From positions 1-64,000 of the forward strand of contig BGZK01000871.1 in NCBI GenBank assembly GCA_005406025.1: 64,000 nt of DNA, given 5' to 3'. Every line of letters starts with the position of its first letter. Positions within the stretch are counted from its first letter, which is position 1. The translations under genes were made by a program, and so were the position numbers. This DNA comes from Eumeta japonica (Eukaryota; Arthropoda; Insecta; Lepidoptera; Psychidae). The notes beneath the pieces were generated by a model, which saw only the letters and a program-made list of their open reading frames with translations, had not been told where the DNA came from and searched no databases. This document shows positions 36,401 to 47,873 of the stretch, one piece after another.

Positions 36401-39347
36401 TTTCTTCTGCCATACCCAAATTTCACTACCATACATTATACAAGGGATTAGGACTCCGTTATGATATTATGAATAGAATTGCTTTTACTATTCATAATAG
36501 CAAGCAAGGTCCTAATCACTTTATTTCCCGATTCACTCTCTTTTCAGTATCTCTGTCATGTTTAATATCATTTGAAAACAAACTACTCAGGTATACAAAT
36601 TCTTTCACTTGGTCGACTTTCCCACCTTTTATAAGTATATAGCATTAAGTCGTGCTTTTGGCCTTTTCAAATACCATCATTTTAGTCTTACGGACATTTA
36701 TTTTCATTCCCCTTTTCTCCATCTCCTGCAGCCTGCAGGTCGACAGTGCCAGGATTACTTGGTCGTCAGCATACAAAAAGTATTTAACAGACAGCTCATC
36801 CATCCTTAGTCCTAACTCATACTCTTTCAAATCATACAGTCAGCTGTCCATGAATAGGTTAAATAGCCACAGTGAAGCTACACATTCCTGTCTGACACCC
36901 CTGCGGATGTTAAGCCAATCAGTGTATACCCCATTTATTCTGACCCAAGCATTGGAGTCCCTATACAGGGATTAGAGTGCCTCTATCAATTCGCTACTCA
37001 CGCGCCATGCATGGATAGGGTTCTCTATAGATATTTTTTTCATTCTATTATAAGCTTTTTTCAGATCTACAAAAATATAGAAACAGAAATATAGAAAACC
37101 TTTTGGCCGCTGGCCAAAAACTTTCTTGCAATGTTGCTGATGCAATAGACAAAGAAATTTGGTTTATACACCCCATCCCTTTTCTAAATCCTGTTTGTAC
37201 GTCCCAAATCTTGTTTTCAATCTCATTTACTACTTTTTCGATAACGATTTTCGCATGCAGTTTGAAAACAATACTGAGAAGGTTTATAGGGCATTCATTT
37301 ATGCAAACGTGCCGTGAGCCTTTTCCTTTATAGAGCGGTACAATGACTGCTTTACACCAGTCTTTAAATACCCTATGGCTTTTCTAGCATTTGTTAAAGG
37401 GCTGATATAGCAGGCTTGTCACTACACCTCCACCGCCCCTCAGCATCTCTGACGTAACTCTATCATATCCGGCAGCTTTTCCAACTTTCATACATTTTAA
37501 TGCTTTCATAATTTCATCTATAGTAATTTCACTTTCATTTCCATCATCGATCATATACTCAGTTACAGTAACATTATCACTGTATCCTCACATACAAAAA
37601 CGGTTACAAAATAATTCTTCCAGTGCTCTTTCACATTATTTTTCTCATTCTGTAAATATCTATGATAGTTTCTATTCACATATATACATGATGTCTCAAA
37701 ATTATTCTGGACTTTTTTCACCACATGCCAAAAAAGCTTTTGGTTTCTCTGGAAATTTTCCGAGAATCTCTTATCATAGCATTCTTTTATTTCAGTTTTT
37801 CTTCTTTTCATACATTCTTTAGGTCTCATTTTTGCATCTTTACACATACTTTCAGTATCTTTTATCTTATCTTTCAAGATGTCATTTCTTTGCACTCTGT
37901 GGTTGGCCTTTGGAGATAGTAAATCCAACCATGGTTTCTTTTCGCTGACTACTTTCCTCGCTTCGAAACTCCATCATTCATTATCTTTCTAACTAACATT
38001 TATTCTCTTATTCACACCACATACCTTTATTGCTTCATCTACCAATACAGATTACGTCACCTTCCATAACTTGTCAAGTTCTAAACATTCATACTGTTTC
38101 ATTTCACCCAATCTATCTTTCAGTCGCTCTTCATACTCATCTTTTACATTCTGGTCCTGAAGCTTACCAACTTTTATTCGTTACAGCTCCATAGTGACCA
38201 TTTTCACACGGTGTCGTCAACGCTGGCATAAAACCTTAATTCGACAGACCACTAAGAAGTGGTCTATCATGCTTTTGTCTTCTCCGTGTTTAATACTATT
38301 TGTTTTAACTAATTTTATACACAAATAGACTAATTTCACAGGTTTGAATTTTCAGTCTTTGATATTATACTTGTCAAAAAACATTGAATTATTACATAAA
38401 GCATTATATAAAAATTGTTATTTCTTTATATTATTGAAACAAGACAATAAGAAAAATTTTGTTATTAAAATTAACACTGCAATTTTTTACAAGATGATTT
38501 ATTTCTTTACTATATGAACAGTTTAATATAATTAATTGTGTAACACATAATACTTAGCATTTTAATAGATAGACAATAAATTTCCAATACTTTATATATG
38601 CAGAATAAATAACAAACACAACTACATACATAAAAATATCAAAAGAGCAATATTTTAATAGCATTTATTATTTTGCTAGTTTACTTAAGCAAACAATAGC
38701 TTTAAGTAACTATAAATAGATTACCAATTGAACTACTATTCATCATTTGCAACTATATTTTTTAAAAACTATTAGATGTGCATATGACTAAGTTATAAGT
38801 ATTTGTTATTTACAAAAAAAAAAAAAAATAGAAAAACAAGTTCTTTCCTCAATTTTTAATAACTTTTGCAATTTTTATAAGCATGTTTGAAAATTTTGCA
38901 CAATTTTCAAACATGCACAATTTTCAAACCTACACACATGCACTGAAAAACAACTTCAATATTATTATGTTCAAACAAACAAAAACATATATCTCATTAA
39001 TTTACCTGTTGTTTTAAATGCGTAAGGAGTGCGTTTGCATCATTTTCATCGAAATTTTCTACGTTATCGACTTCTATAATGGGTGATTCTTCAGGATATT
39101 TGGATGTGTACGTAAAAGTTAATGTGCAAGCGAGACCTTGTTCGTCTTCAAATCCTTCGGACTTTATAGGTATCCGAAATCTAGGAAATGGCTCTGTTTC
39201 TATAACTGTAAAATTACCATGTTTATTACAATTTCTGTTTTAATCAAATACTTTCAGATAATAAATTTGAAACTAACCATCCATATCGCCACAATATATA
39301 GAGTCTAAAGCTTCAATCTCACTAGCTTGCTCATATTGATAATCCAT
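33344..39347 (-). CDS. RWDD1: RWD domain-containing protein 1 (RWDD1/DFRP2), complete, 5 exons
   Basis: Five exons with canonical borders and matching phases give 238 residues, close to the usual ~240. The N-terminal RWD domain (about residues 1-110) starts MDYQYEQASEIEALDSIYCG and includes LTFTYTSKYPEESPIIEV, the YP-containing RWD core. A charged helical middle (KWDHIKKEQEEHLLAKQRAE) leads into TRVTVETFLVWKKKFE and LTGKELFIRDTTMNESDLKF, both diagnostic of RWDD1. The tail is acidic (DDLDISDDEDDEDYVPGRSG). In other eukaryotes RWDD1/GIR2 binds and stabilises the translation-associated GTPase DRG2; that role is inferred from homology. The start codon is the first ATG upstream of the RWD core. 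Confidence 0.95.
33851..34037 (-). CDS. RWDD1: RWDD1 exon 4
   Basis: 187 bp with acceptor gattgcag and donor GATG|gtatat. It encodes KRFEGTRVTVETFLVWKKKF and LTGKELFIRDTTMNESDLKF, the most conserved part of the RWDD1 C-terminal half. Confidence 0.95.
34401..34804 (-). CDS. unidentified intronic ORF, possible membrane protein or retrocopy
   Basis: An open frame of about 130 codons on the - strand inside RWDD1 intron 3, ending at 34401. From its first stop it reads CCLCKFSLHLFTIQKWLSEC, later VLPVGASPQEIVEKVEKIIL, a hydrophobic segment WMALLSLLYILPFMSNLMYV that could span a membrane, and a C-terminal part with IARNKQYSDDKVLKGAVIKH. There is no in-frame ATG before the hydrophobic segment (34727 is only a TTG). 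An ATG in another frame just upstream (near 34792) would need a one-base shift. AATAAA motifs follow within about 70 bp. The composition looks like a real protein rather than chance sequence, but I do not recognise the family. A processed pseudogene or an overlooked gene are the main options. Confidence 0.4.
35660..35803 (-). CDS. RWDD1: RWDD1 exon 3
   Basis: 144 bp, phase 0 to 0, acceptor gattttcag and donor GAACTG|gtaaca. It encodes AEENLGMVMIFTLVSAGQEW and the charged helix KKEQEEHLLAKQRAEEEAE. Confidence 0.95.
35985..38300 (-). mobile_element. RTE-like non-LTR retrotransposon, 5'-truncated, inactivated, in RWDD1 intron 2
   Basis: Read on the - strand from about 38300: the end of the endonuclease part (MIDHFLVV-like), a linker with SPKANHRVQRNDIL and KRFSENFQRNQKLFWHVVKK (37563-37928), reverse transcriptase with RRGVRQECVASLWLFNLFMD (about 36900) and YADDQVILA (about 36763-36774), then the C-terminal signature VCDGKVGKGRPRESYADRIG and STRNRRACMKRLIDVSEAKE (35990-36200). 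Stops and frameshifts break it. It belongs to the same family as the fragments at 2490, 42420 and 63650, and is in the same orientation as RWDD1. Confidence 0.92.
39006..39205 (-). CDS. RWDD1: RWDD1 exon 2 (RWD core)
   Basis: 200 bp with acceptor tttacag and donor CAACAG|gtaaat. It encodes PFPRFRIPIKSEGFEDEQG and the core beta strands with YTSKYPEESP, ending ALLTHLKQQ. Confidence 0.95.
39278..39347 (-). CDS. RWDD1: RWDD1 exon 1 (start codon)
   Basis: 70 bp from ATG to donor GATG|gttagt. It encodes the first RWD helix (EQASEIEALDSIYCGDMD) and leaves one base. Confidence 0.93.
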
Positions 39348-39890
39348 ATTGTAATTAATATTATATAATCGTTAGAAATTACACTAAATACACAAATAAA
39401 AATATTAAATAAAATTAGCGCCACGAGAAACTCGTTTTTAAATTGGTAGACAACCTCTAACTCTTACAAAAAGTACTCTGTGGACTGACAATTGACAAAT
39501 TCTCTAAAGTGAAACACCCCTTCTTTGACATTTGACAGTTATAAATTAGTTTAGTTGAAATCTAAATCAAATAACACAGAACAATAATTTATCGAATAGC
39601 CGTTGTTTCACTATATTATGACCTTAGAGTAAAAAAAGCATAGAGGGAGAGGTAAAATAACAACATACTCCTTTCTGTTGGAAGACATCTGTAAAGAACC
39701 AAAAAAAAAAGTAATACAATTGACAAGCAGGCGACTGATAAAGGTTGTACACATTTACCATCTTTATAAAAAAAGTCTAATGATGTTTCTTTCCAAAATT
39801 ATTATCCCAGGTGAGCTTGTCCCGTTCCCAATTATAATGAAAACAAATTTATATGACTCGAGAACAAACTAGACTTCGAAATTATCGCGT
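39348..39890. other. upstream region of RWDD1
   Basis: AT-rich. No clear TATA box is called. It must contain the RWDD1 promoter, about 0.5 kb before the jockey-like element begins. Confidence 0.4.
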
Positions 39891-42110
39891 CCTCTACGTG
39901 AACTTATTACCCCGTTAATCCCGCTAACATACCCTTCACGTTAGACATCGTTATTATTAAAGGCGACACGCTCAACGTGAGCTGTACCTTGAGAACGTGT
40001 ACGTCAAGGCATTTCACTGTCTCGTTTCAGACTACTTTTTGATCTTATTGAGCATAGCCCCCCCCGCTAGCGGGAGTCCCAATCCAACCATAAAAATTAC
40101 AAACTGGAACAGAGTGTCGTCTGTGCTTGAAGAAGCCGACATTCCCCCCTAAATAGCATTATTGACGACATTAATATAACTGACGAAATCGACTCAGCAA
40201 TAGATGCGCTTGCGATGCAGGACAGTAACCTGACGTGGTTGGTAGCAAGAAAAGTATGCGGAGGTCCCGGCGTCCTCAGACCACTGGAAGCTTCCTGCTG
40301 ATATTTTCGAATTAATAAAAGCAAAAAACGTAACTTTGTGCCGTGCAAGCGCATGTTCTAGTGCAGAATATAAATTCAGAGCGCGAACCCTCCAAGGTCG
40401 AGTGAGAGCTTGCATTCAGAAAGTTCAAAATAAAAACTAGAGCGATCTCATGGAGAAAATCAAGTCCACACCAAGCGTTTTGGAAGATTACCAAAGCGCT
40501 CAAATCAGAGGGATACATCCCAATACCTCCTCTAAAAAGATAAGGTATAGGGATGTATCCCTTCAATTCAGTTGCCTTAGACGACGCGGAGATAGCAGAG
40601 TACCTAGCAGATAGCATAGAATCTCAATTCTCTCACGCTTCCCCTCCCCACGACATTTTACACATACACCGCATCAAGGAAGAGCTCCGGCACAAAGATT
40701 CCTTCAAACCCAAAGATGATCTGCCTCCTGTTTCTCTCAGCGAAGTTGAAACGCTTATTAAATATCTCAAAATCAGAAAGGCATCGGGCCTCGATGGTAT
40801 CAGTAATAAAGCTATTAAATGCTTTTCCCTACCTTTATTAAGTTTACTGGTCGCTATTTTAAACGCGTGCTTCAAAAATTGCTATTTCCCTCCTTTCTGG
40901 AAAGAGGTGGAGGTAATACGTGTTCATAAATCAGAGAAACCTCGCGACCTCCCTGCCAGTTACAGACCAAGCAGCCTTCTGTGAGCGATCACCTTTTTTG
41001 GAAAGGCCTTATCATAAACGAACAGTTTGGTTTCCGTCCTGTACATTCATGCCTTCAGCAAGCCCTCCGTCTAGTCGAATACATCAAAAAAACCGTAGCT
41101 GTCCTCTTCAATGCAGCTAAGACCTTCGATATGATATAGCACGTGGGTCTTATTTGCAAACTTAACATTCTTGAAGTAACCGATCGCCTCATTCACATTA
41201 CGTAGTTACATCAGTAATAGATATTTTCTTTTTAGAGATGAGAACACATAATCGACTAAACGACTAATTAGAGCAGGAGTTTCTTAAGGCTCCACCCTTT
41301 CTCCCCTCCTGTAATCTGCACACACATTCTGCGTCCGAAGTCAGGCATCCAACTCGCGTTATTCGCGTACGATACGACGCTGTATTATTCTGCAAGGCAC
41401 AAAAAGCCAACTCTCCTCTACCTCTAGAGGACCATCAATGAGCTGGGACGATGGTTCCGAACCTGGAGGATCGAAGTTAACCCTGATAAGTCAGCCGCTA
41501 TACAATTCAAATATAACAAGCGTAGGAGTCGAAAAATTGTCGACGTAGACACGGCCCACCTTCGAATGTTGAACGCCAACATTCCGTGGCAATTTAATTA
41601 TAAATACCTAGGTGTCCCGCTCGATAGAAATCTTCACTTCAAAGATCATATCGAGTGTGTAAGAAAAATTGCAATTTTTTACGTAGAGCACCTCGGAACC
41701 ATGCTTGGTATAAAAAACAAATTATCACTGCGCAATAAGGCCACTATCACCAAAATTCGCATAAGGATGGTGATGACATACGCGTCACCCGTCTTTGCTT
41801 ACGCCGCCCCAAAAGCACTCGATAGACTTCAAATAATCCAGAATAAATTTTGTAGAGATGCGACAGACGCACACGTTCGGAATTCAATACTTCACAGGGA
41901 TCTAGAACTCCTTACTTAGTCAAGTATATAGAGGACGCATCTAAGCGGTTCTTCGACATCGCTCATCCATAGTTTCCTATGAGCCACCACACCCTCACCA
42001 TTCTATCCGTACCCCACGGAATGTACTTATTGATCCACCTGCACCTGACGCTTTTACAGCGGCAGTAGAAAGTCTTATGGAACTGACAAATGATTGAAGC
42101 AATTACTTTT
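39890..42110 (+). mobile_element. jockey-like non-LTR retrotransposon copy 1, inactivated
   Basis: Conceptual pieces in order: SDHWKLPADIFELIKAKN-like (about 40275), KIKSTPSVLEDY and a spacer (40450), then KASGLDGISNKAIKCFSLPL (40780), FWKEVEVIRVHKSEKPRDLP and ASYRP (40900-40970), NEQFGFRPVHSCLQQALRLV (41018), AKTFDM for the first catalytic Asp motif (41115), FAYDTTLYY where FADD is expected (about 41362), and NYKYLGVPLDRNLHFKDHIE (41590-41660) with the jockey-type C-terminus. Relative to copy 2 it lacks sequence around 40980-41000 and carries stops. It probably began as a long 5'-truncated insertion. Confidence 0.9.
40509..40562. repeat. inverted repeat inside jockey copy 1
   Basis: Left arm agggatacatcccaatacct (40509-40528) and right arm aggtatagggatgtatccct (40543-40562) are complementary with one mismatch over 20 bp and a 14-bp loop. 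Confidence 0.85.
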
Positions 42111-42419
42111 CATACTCATTTTAAAACATGATACTGCCAATTCTCAGAGTTTCTACAAATTTATATACCATAGGATTGTCTTAACATGTTTTGTAGCGTG
42201 GGGTACTTTTTAAAATATTTTCAAACTAATTTTACTTATAGTAATATCTGTTAATAATAGATTTATAACAATTGATTTCATACACCTTATTTATAATAAA
42301 TATAGGTTTTTGTTAACCTTTCTATTCTACACTAAAATTTATTTAAAAAAATCTACTTTTTAATTCGGTTATCTACAAAAGCGTGTTTTTTAGTTTTTCT
42401 TAAACTATTATTTATTATT

Positions 42420-43042
42420 AATATGCCACCAATTATAATATCTATAGAGAATATATTTTCTAGGGCGACCCTTGAAGACTTTCCCATCACACATTCCTTC
42501 TATAGATTTGTTTTGTTAGTCTACTTTCATTTATCCTTTTCAAATTGCCAAACCACCGCAACATACCTCCTACTCTAGTCACCACATCTTCTTTCAAACT
42601 ACATTGCTGTGTGTACATCATTGTTTCTACATTTATCTTTCAAATACGCAGAGATCGCGTATCTATCGTATTGAATTCACTTTCATTTTTCTTCACAACC
42701 AAATTATGCCCAATACGCCCAACTTTCACAACCATATATAAGCGTGGAGATCCCACTATGAAACCCACTAAGGATAGCCAAACGCGTTTATCGTGAGACA
42801 CTTTCACTATTTATAATAACAAGTAAGGCCTTATGCACTTTATTTCCCGCACTCAATCTCCTTTCGATATATCTATCATGATTCTCGTCATTTGTAAGTA
42901 AACTACTCAAGTATAAAAACTCTTAATTATTCGACATTCATATTTCATATATATATATATATCGCATTCAACCGCACTTTTGCCTCTTTCAATACCATCA
43001 CTTTAGTCTTGGTAATATTTACGGTGATATCTTTTTGCATTC
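42420..43042 (-). mobile_element. RTE-like 3' fragment
   Basis: On the - strand it carries remnants of the RTE-like C-terminus: a CDGKVFKGRPRK-like part, WFGNLKR-like pieces and, near 42980-43040, a TKTKVMVLKEAKVRLNAI-like stretch, corresponding in order to the element at 36.0-36.7 kb. It lies between the two jockey-like copies and ends at the hairpins. Confidence 0.7.
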
Positions 43043-43077
43043 AAAATGAGTGATTGCAGAATCCAATCACTCATTTT
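43043..43077. repeat. perfect hairpin, 13-bp arms
   Basis: aaaatgagtgatt (43043-43055) and aatcactcatttt (43065-43077) are exact reverse complements around a 9-bp loop. Confidence 0.95.
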
Positions 43078-43084
43078 AGTTTAG

Positions 43085-43135
43085 ACTGACAACTAAGTAA
43101 TCTGCGCCAACTGCGCAGATTACTTAGTTGTCAGT
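43085..43135. repeat. perfect hairpin, 23-bp arms
   Basis: The left arm 43085-43107 (starting actgacaactaagtaatc) and right arm 43113-43135 (ending acttagttgtcagt) are exact reverse complements around the 5-bp loop caact. It sits 7 bp after the 13-bp hairpin. Confidence 0.97.
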
Positions 43136-43159
43136 GTAACCACCTGCAGAACTTTTTTA

Positions 43160-44760
43160 GTACATAAACAACTCGCCTTAGCGATCACCTCCTAGGGAAA
43201 GGCCTTATCATAGATGAACAGTTCGACTTTCGCCCAGCCCATTCTTGTCCACAGCAAGTCCTCCGCTTAGTAGAGTATGTCTCGGAGGGCTTTGAAACCG
43301 AACGTAGCACCGTAGCTGTCTTCTTTGATGTAGCCAAGGCCTTCGATAGGGTGTGTGTGGCACGCAGGTCTGATTTATAAGTAATATTTCCTCCAAGTAC
43401 CAGATCGCCTCATAATCACTATTCAAAATTATTTAGCAAACAGACATTTCACATTTAGGCATGAGCGCACTCACTCGACAAGACGTCTTAGAGCAGGAGT
43501 TCCTCAAGGCTCCACCCTCTCTCCTCTGCTGTACTCCACGTACACAAACGATATACCGCGACCGTCGTCGTCTGGCGTCCAACTCGCGTTATTCGCGGAC
43601 GATACCGCGCTTTTACGGAAGTAGGAATAGGAACACCCGATTCACCCTCCTCCCCTCCAGAGAGCCATTGACGAGCTGGGACAATGGTTCCGGAAAAGGA
43701 GGATAGAAGTAAACCCGACAAATCAGCAGCCATACAATTCAAGTATGGTAAGATTAGAGTCGACTCATTGTCGACAAAACACTCAATCTTAAAATGTTGG
43801 ATGCGAACATTCCGTGGCAACGGAACTACAAATACTAGGAGTTACGCTCGATAAAATCTACACTTCCGAGATCATATCGAGCGCGTTAGAAATACTGCAC
43901 TTTTCTACAAAGCAGGCTCGGGGCCATGCTCGGTAGAAAAGTAAAGTATCTAGACGTAATAAACGTACCATATACAAAATGTGCAATAGGACGGTGATGA
44001 CATACGCGTCTCCCGTCTTCGCTCACGCCGCTCGAAAGCACTACATAGACTACAGGTAATACATAATAAATTCTGTAGAGCCGCAACGGATGCACATTGG
44101 TGTGTTCGTAATTCAATTCTCCATAGGGACTTAGAACTCCCCACTATTTCCAAATATGGGGACGCATCGAAGCGATTCTTCGACATCGCGGGATCACATC
44201 CCAATGCTCCTTCGCGCGGCGGTTGACTATCAACCGCCGCATCCCACCTTATCCGTAGGCCACGGAACGTACTCACCGATCCACCTGACGCTCTTACAGC
44301 GGCGGTTGAAAGCAATGACGTCAACGACACGCATGACTGACTTAGAGTTGGTCTATCCGTTAGTCAGGTCATCGACCTAAGCTCCCTTTCTCCACCTGGC
44401 CGCCGCTAACCGCCTCCGGCGGGGCAGGAGGGAAGGGAACCGACCCGTGACGGTTTCCTGCGACATCTTATGCCGAGACGACTTTCTCCAGGCGTCGTCT
44501 ATAGCGCATGTCACGCGTCGTCGGCACTCGCATGTGCCGTCCGGCCGCACTCGGTGAAGCTATCAAAGTCGTCTGACTTGTCATCCGACTCGTCTCGACC
44601 GACTAAATAGCATAGCCGACCCAATTACTTCACTTTCAGGAGGAATTTTTTAGTGGGTTTCAGTCCCACACTACCCACGCGTACGGGTGCGAGGGTGTAC
44701 AGGATAGACATTTTTTACCTCCTCCTCGCCGCAAGAGGGAAACAAAAAAAAAAGCTGAAA
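43160..44760 (+). mobile_element. jockey-like non-LTR retrotransposon copy 2, 5'-truncated, inactivated
   Basis: Homologous over most of its length to the 3' two-thirds of copy 1. It starts in the reverse transcriptase (KGLIIDEQFDFRPAHSC-like at 43200), has FDVAKAFDRV (43325), an intact ADDTAL part of the catalytic box (about 43598) and the C-terminal region to about 44380. A GC-rich 3' UTR (44390-44750) has the phrase gtgggtttcagtcccacact and an A-run at about 44746-44755 that fits the 3' end. Frameshifts are frequent. Confidence 0.88.
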
Positions 44761-44869
44761 ATCCGTATTTTGGCATTCAAACCTCGTACGTTCGTCAAGC
44801 TTTTAAAATATTATAAAACCAAAAAAAATAGGCATGTTAAATGGGTATGAATTTAGCAGACACTTGTTA

Positions 44870-45886
44870 ATCTGTACACAAAATTAATCAAGTAAAACAA
44901 AAATATTATAAAAACAAAAAGGAAAAATACATATTTTAAAAATTAAAAAAAATGTGTGCATTTTTTAGTTATTTTTAATTTTAATATTATTAGTGAATTT
45001 ACGATTTTTTAATTTTACTATGTATGCTAAGTTTACTCTCATATTAAGATATTGTCCTATTGATTGAAATTAAATGCGAATAAACGTTATGAAATAATCT
45101 GTTCATTATAATAATTAGGTAATAATTTATTAATATATGATATTACACAGGTACAAAATATTTGTTATCATTATGATATATTTTTTTGTAAATCTCTCAC
45201 TATACGAGTAGTTTCTCTTCAGTCACTATTTTTGGCCATAAAATAAAATAGTAGCGCCCCGCAATTAACTCGGTGCTCGGCAGTGTAACGAAACTCGGGG
45301 CTCCAGTATTTAAGGAGAGTGTATCATTTTTACAGAGTTTGGAAATATAATATACCATGTCACTATTAAAATAAAGAAAATCTATAATTATAAAAGGTCA
45401 GTAAAGTGTTGCCTTCATGAATAAAAATAAAAATTGTGTATGTCAAAGTATTGTATCTGCATAATAAAATTGTACGAACCTAATCGTGCCCTCGTACCTT
45501 GTGTAACAAAATTTTGTATTTTTATGAGAATTCGGTTTGAAAATCAGAATTAAGATATTTTTATTCAATGTAAGGTGTTTAAACTTAATTTTAATATAAA
45601 AAAGTTGGATTCTAATACCTTTCCGAGATGTGTCATTGTTTATTTCTATACTTTCTTAGAAGTTCTTTTATACAAACGAATACCACTGACCATAAATGAA
45701 CTGTTGACCTATAAGAATCTAAATCTGGGAATGATGCCCACATTATATCTTGTTTTATCATATATTATGCAATTCGACAAGTTTAAAATGTGATAGTCGT
45801 CTACTTTTGAAAAAGATTCATTTTAGCTTCTTTCATAGTATAATTAAATGTCATACGGCAAATTTCTTTGCGGGAAAGCAGCTAAA

Positions 45887-45966
<80 letters not shown>

Positions 45967-46922
45967 AATGTTACTAAATATGTTTAATAAATAAAATAGT
46001 TGTGCTATTCGTTTATAAGATTATGCTAATGTAAATATAATAAATGAATGTGAAAACATAAATGCTTGCCCTTGAACATTTGAACACTACAATATTATTA
46101 AGACAAAAATAACACACTTTAGTAAGACGAATGCATCATATTCCCAGATTCATATTCTTAAGGATAATAATTCTATTATTAGCTATTGTATTTGTGCTGA
46201 CAAAATAATTCCTAAGCAAGTTAGTAAAATTAAATAAGTATGAAACAATCCCGAATTGCATTAGAATCTCAACACCTTAATATTATAATTAAGTTAAAAT
46301 AGTATAAACTGAATAAAAGTAATTTAATTCTTTTAGACCCTATTGTTTTATTATATTAACAACATTATTAAGCTGTACATACTAGAGTTTGCTTTATATA
46401 ATTCTATTCACATAATTTGGAGTTATAGATTAACAATATTAATAATGTAGATATTTTATAATATTCTAAGATTTTCGTTTGCTAGTGACATATTTTATTT
46501 GTTACATATTATGTCAGTTCTTCGCATGCTCACAGCCGTGTTTTATATATAGACGTTCAAAGACATACACTACATTTATTGCAACATAATAAATAATTGC
46601 AATAAGTGACGTCAATATTAAAAAATGTTCTCCTAAAATATATGGCTAGTGTTGAAATGCAACAGCAGTTTTTTTGTAGTGTACGTTACTGATATTTTAT
46701 TGCCGAAGATTATTTTCTTTACCATAATGGAACAGAAGTTAGTGATGCCATTTTTAAAATACTAAAACAAATTGCGTCGTTCAAAAAATGATATTCGATA
46801 TAATTAAACGCTTGTTTCTCATATGGATAGTATATGAGATGGATATGGATAGCATTCTTCTTATCGTTTTTTTTTTATGGTAACCTTGACTTTGGGTTCT
46901 GCTATATTCACAGTATTATTAT
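44870..46922. other. intergenic, AT-rich
   Basis: No gene is recognised. A small GC-rich patch at 45250-45310 (gcgccccgcaattaactcgg) is unexplained. Contains the (TA)n tract at 45892-45962. Confidence 0.5.
45892..45962. repeat. (TA)n microsatellite
   Basis: About 35 uninterrupted TA dinucleotides. The ORF across it is an artefact. Confidence 0.97.
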
Positions 46923-46930
46923 ACTGCTAT

Positions 46931-47669
46931 CAGGGTTCCCAACTTAGGGTTTTTCCCCCCAAATTTAGTGGGAAAAAAAGTAAGATGGGGTTTAGGGGTG
47001 TTATATTTTTAGGGGTATTTTTAGGGATTTTCATAACTCTCAATATTTTTTTTTTCCAAATTCAGCAAAATACAGGTGTAATAAGCGGTATAAGTCCTGA
47101 GGTAATCCATTCTAGCATATATAGCAGATCATATTTAGTTCTATATATATTACTTTAGCGACATCTAGTGTGATGATTGCTTAATATTAAGACTACAGAG
47201 TATAGAGATGTTTCTTATTGAGAGCACAGAATAAAAGCTGCGTTTATGTTTACGACAATTAGGGGAACCTGTTGTACCTAGGACAGTTTTTTAGATATAT
47301 ATATTTTATTGTGATTTGACGTACAGCACACAAATCATATTTGCATATTTTGAAATGTCAATCATTTAGGTACTCACCACCAAAATATCAGAAATGTATA
47401 ATTCATACTTACATATATTTTAAAAGTTAAAAAAAAATGGTAAGTAAGGTCAAGGTGAAATTATTTATTTATTGTTTGAAATTTATTAATTAATGATATT
47501 TTATTACTTATTAACTATTTTTCATCCATTATTCATTTTAAAAGTAGTGAGTTGTTTATTTTATAAATAATAAAATTTTTTTTAGGGAGAATCCTTAATA
47601 ATTGTGGGGATTTTAGGGGTTTTTGATTGAGGCTTTAGGGAGATAAATTTCTGAGAGTTGGGAACACTG
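46931..47669. mobile_element. hAT-type non-autonomous element (739 bp) with 8-bp target duplication
   Basis: The left end is cagggttcccaact (46931) and the right end is agttgggaacactg (ending 47669): 14-bp terminal inverted repeats with one mismatch, starting CAG as in many hAT elements. It is flanked on both sides by the exact 8-bp duplication actgctat (46923-46930 and 47670-47677), the length diagnostic of hAT transposition. The interior is AT-rich with GGGTTTTT- and GGGGATTTT-like runs near both ends and no transposase, so it depended on an autonomous relative. The 93-codon ORF at 46877-47158 overlaps the left end and is not considered a gene. Confidence 0.92.
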
Positions 47670-47790
47670 ACTGCTATAATAGATGCTTCTGTCTGTGTCG
47701 ATAGGAAGTATATTTACTTTATTTTGCTCCTTAGTTGTGTTTATTTAAATTTTGGACTAGGTAATATAGATATATATTCATTCTCTAAGA

Positions 47791-47873
47791 ATGGAAACTT
47801 CTAATTTGTCATCTACCACCGTGAGTGCTCAATCCACACCACAACCGAAACGCGTTACAGAAAACACGCAAAT
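47791..47873 (+). CDS. Babam1: Babam1 exon 1
   Basis: 83 bp from ATG (METSNLSSTTVSAQSTPQPK) to donor CAAAT|gtaaag. An internal gtgagt at 47821 is a stronger-looking donor but would read into a stop in exon 2, so the later donor is preferred. Confidence 0.82.

Noticed and set aside
45750..45968. ORF ending in alternating Tyr-Ile
   Set aside because: It is the (TA)n tract translated.
46877..47158. 93-codon hydrophobic ORF as a membrane protein gene
   Set aside because: It overlaps the left end of the hAT-type element; its hydrophobicity comes from T-rich runs.
47791..47820. Babam1 exon 1 ending at the gtgagt at 47821
   Set aside because: That donor would bring a TGA stop at the start of exon 2; donor AAT|gtaaag keeps the frame.
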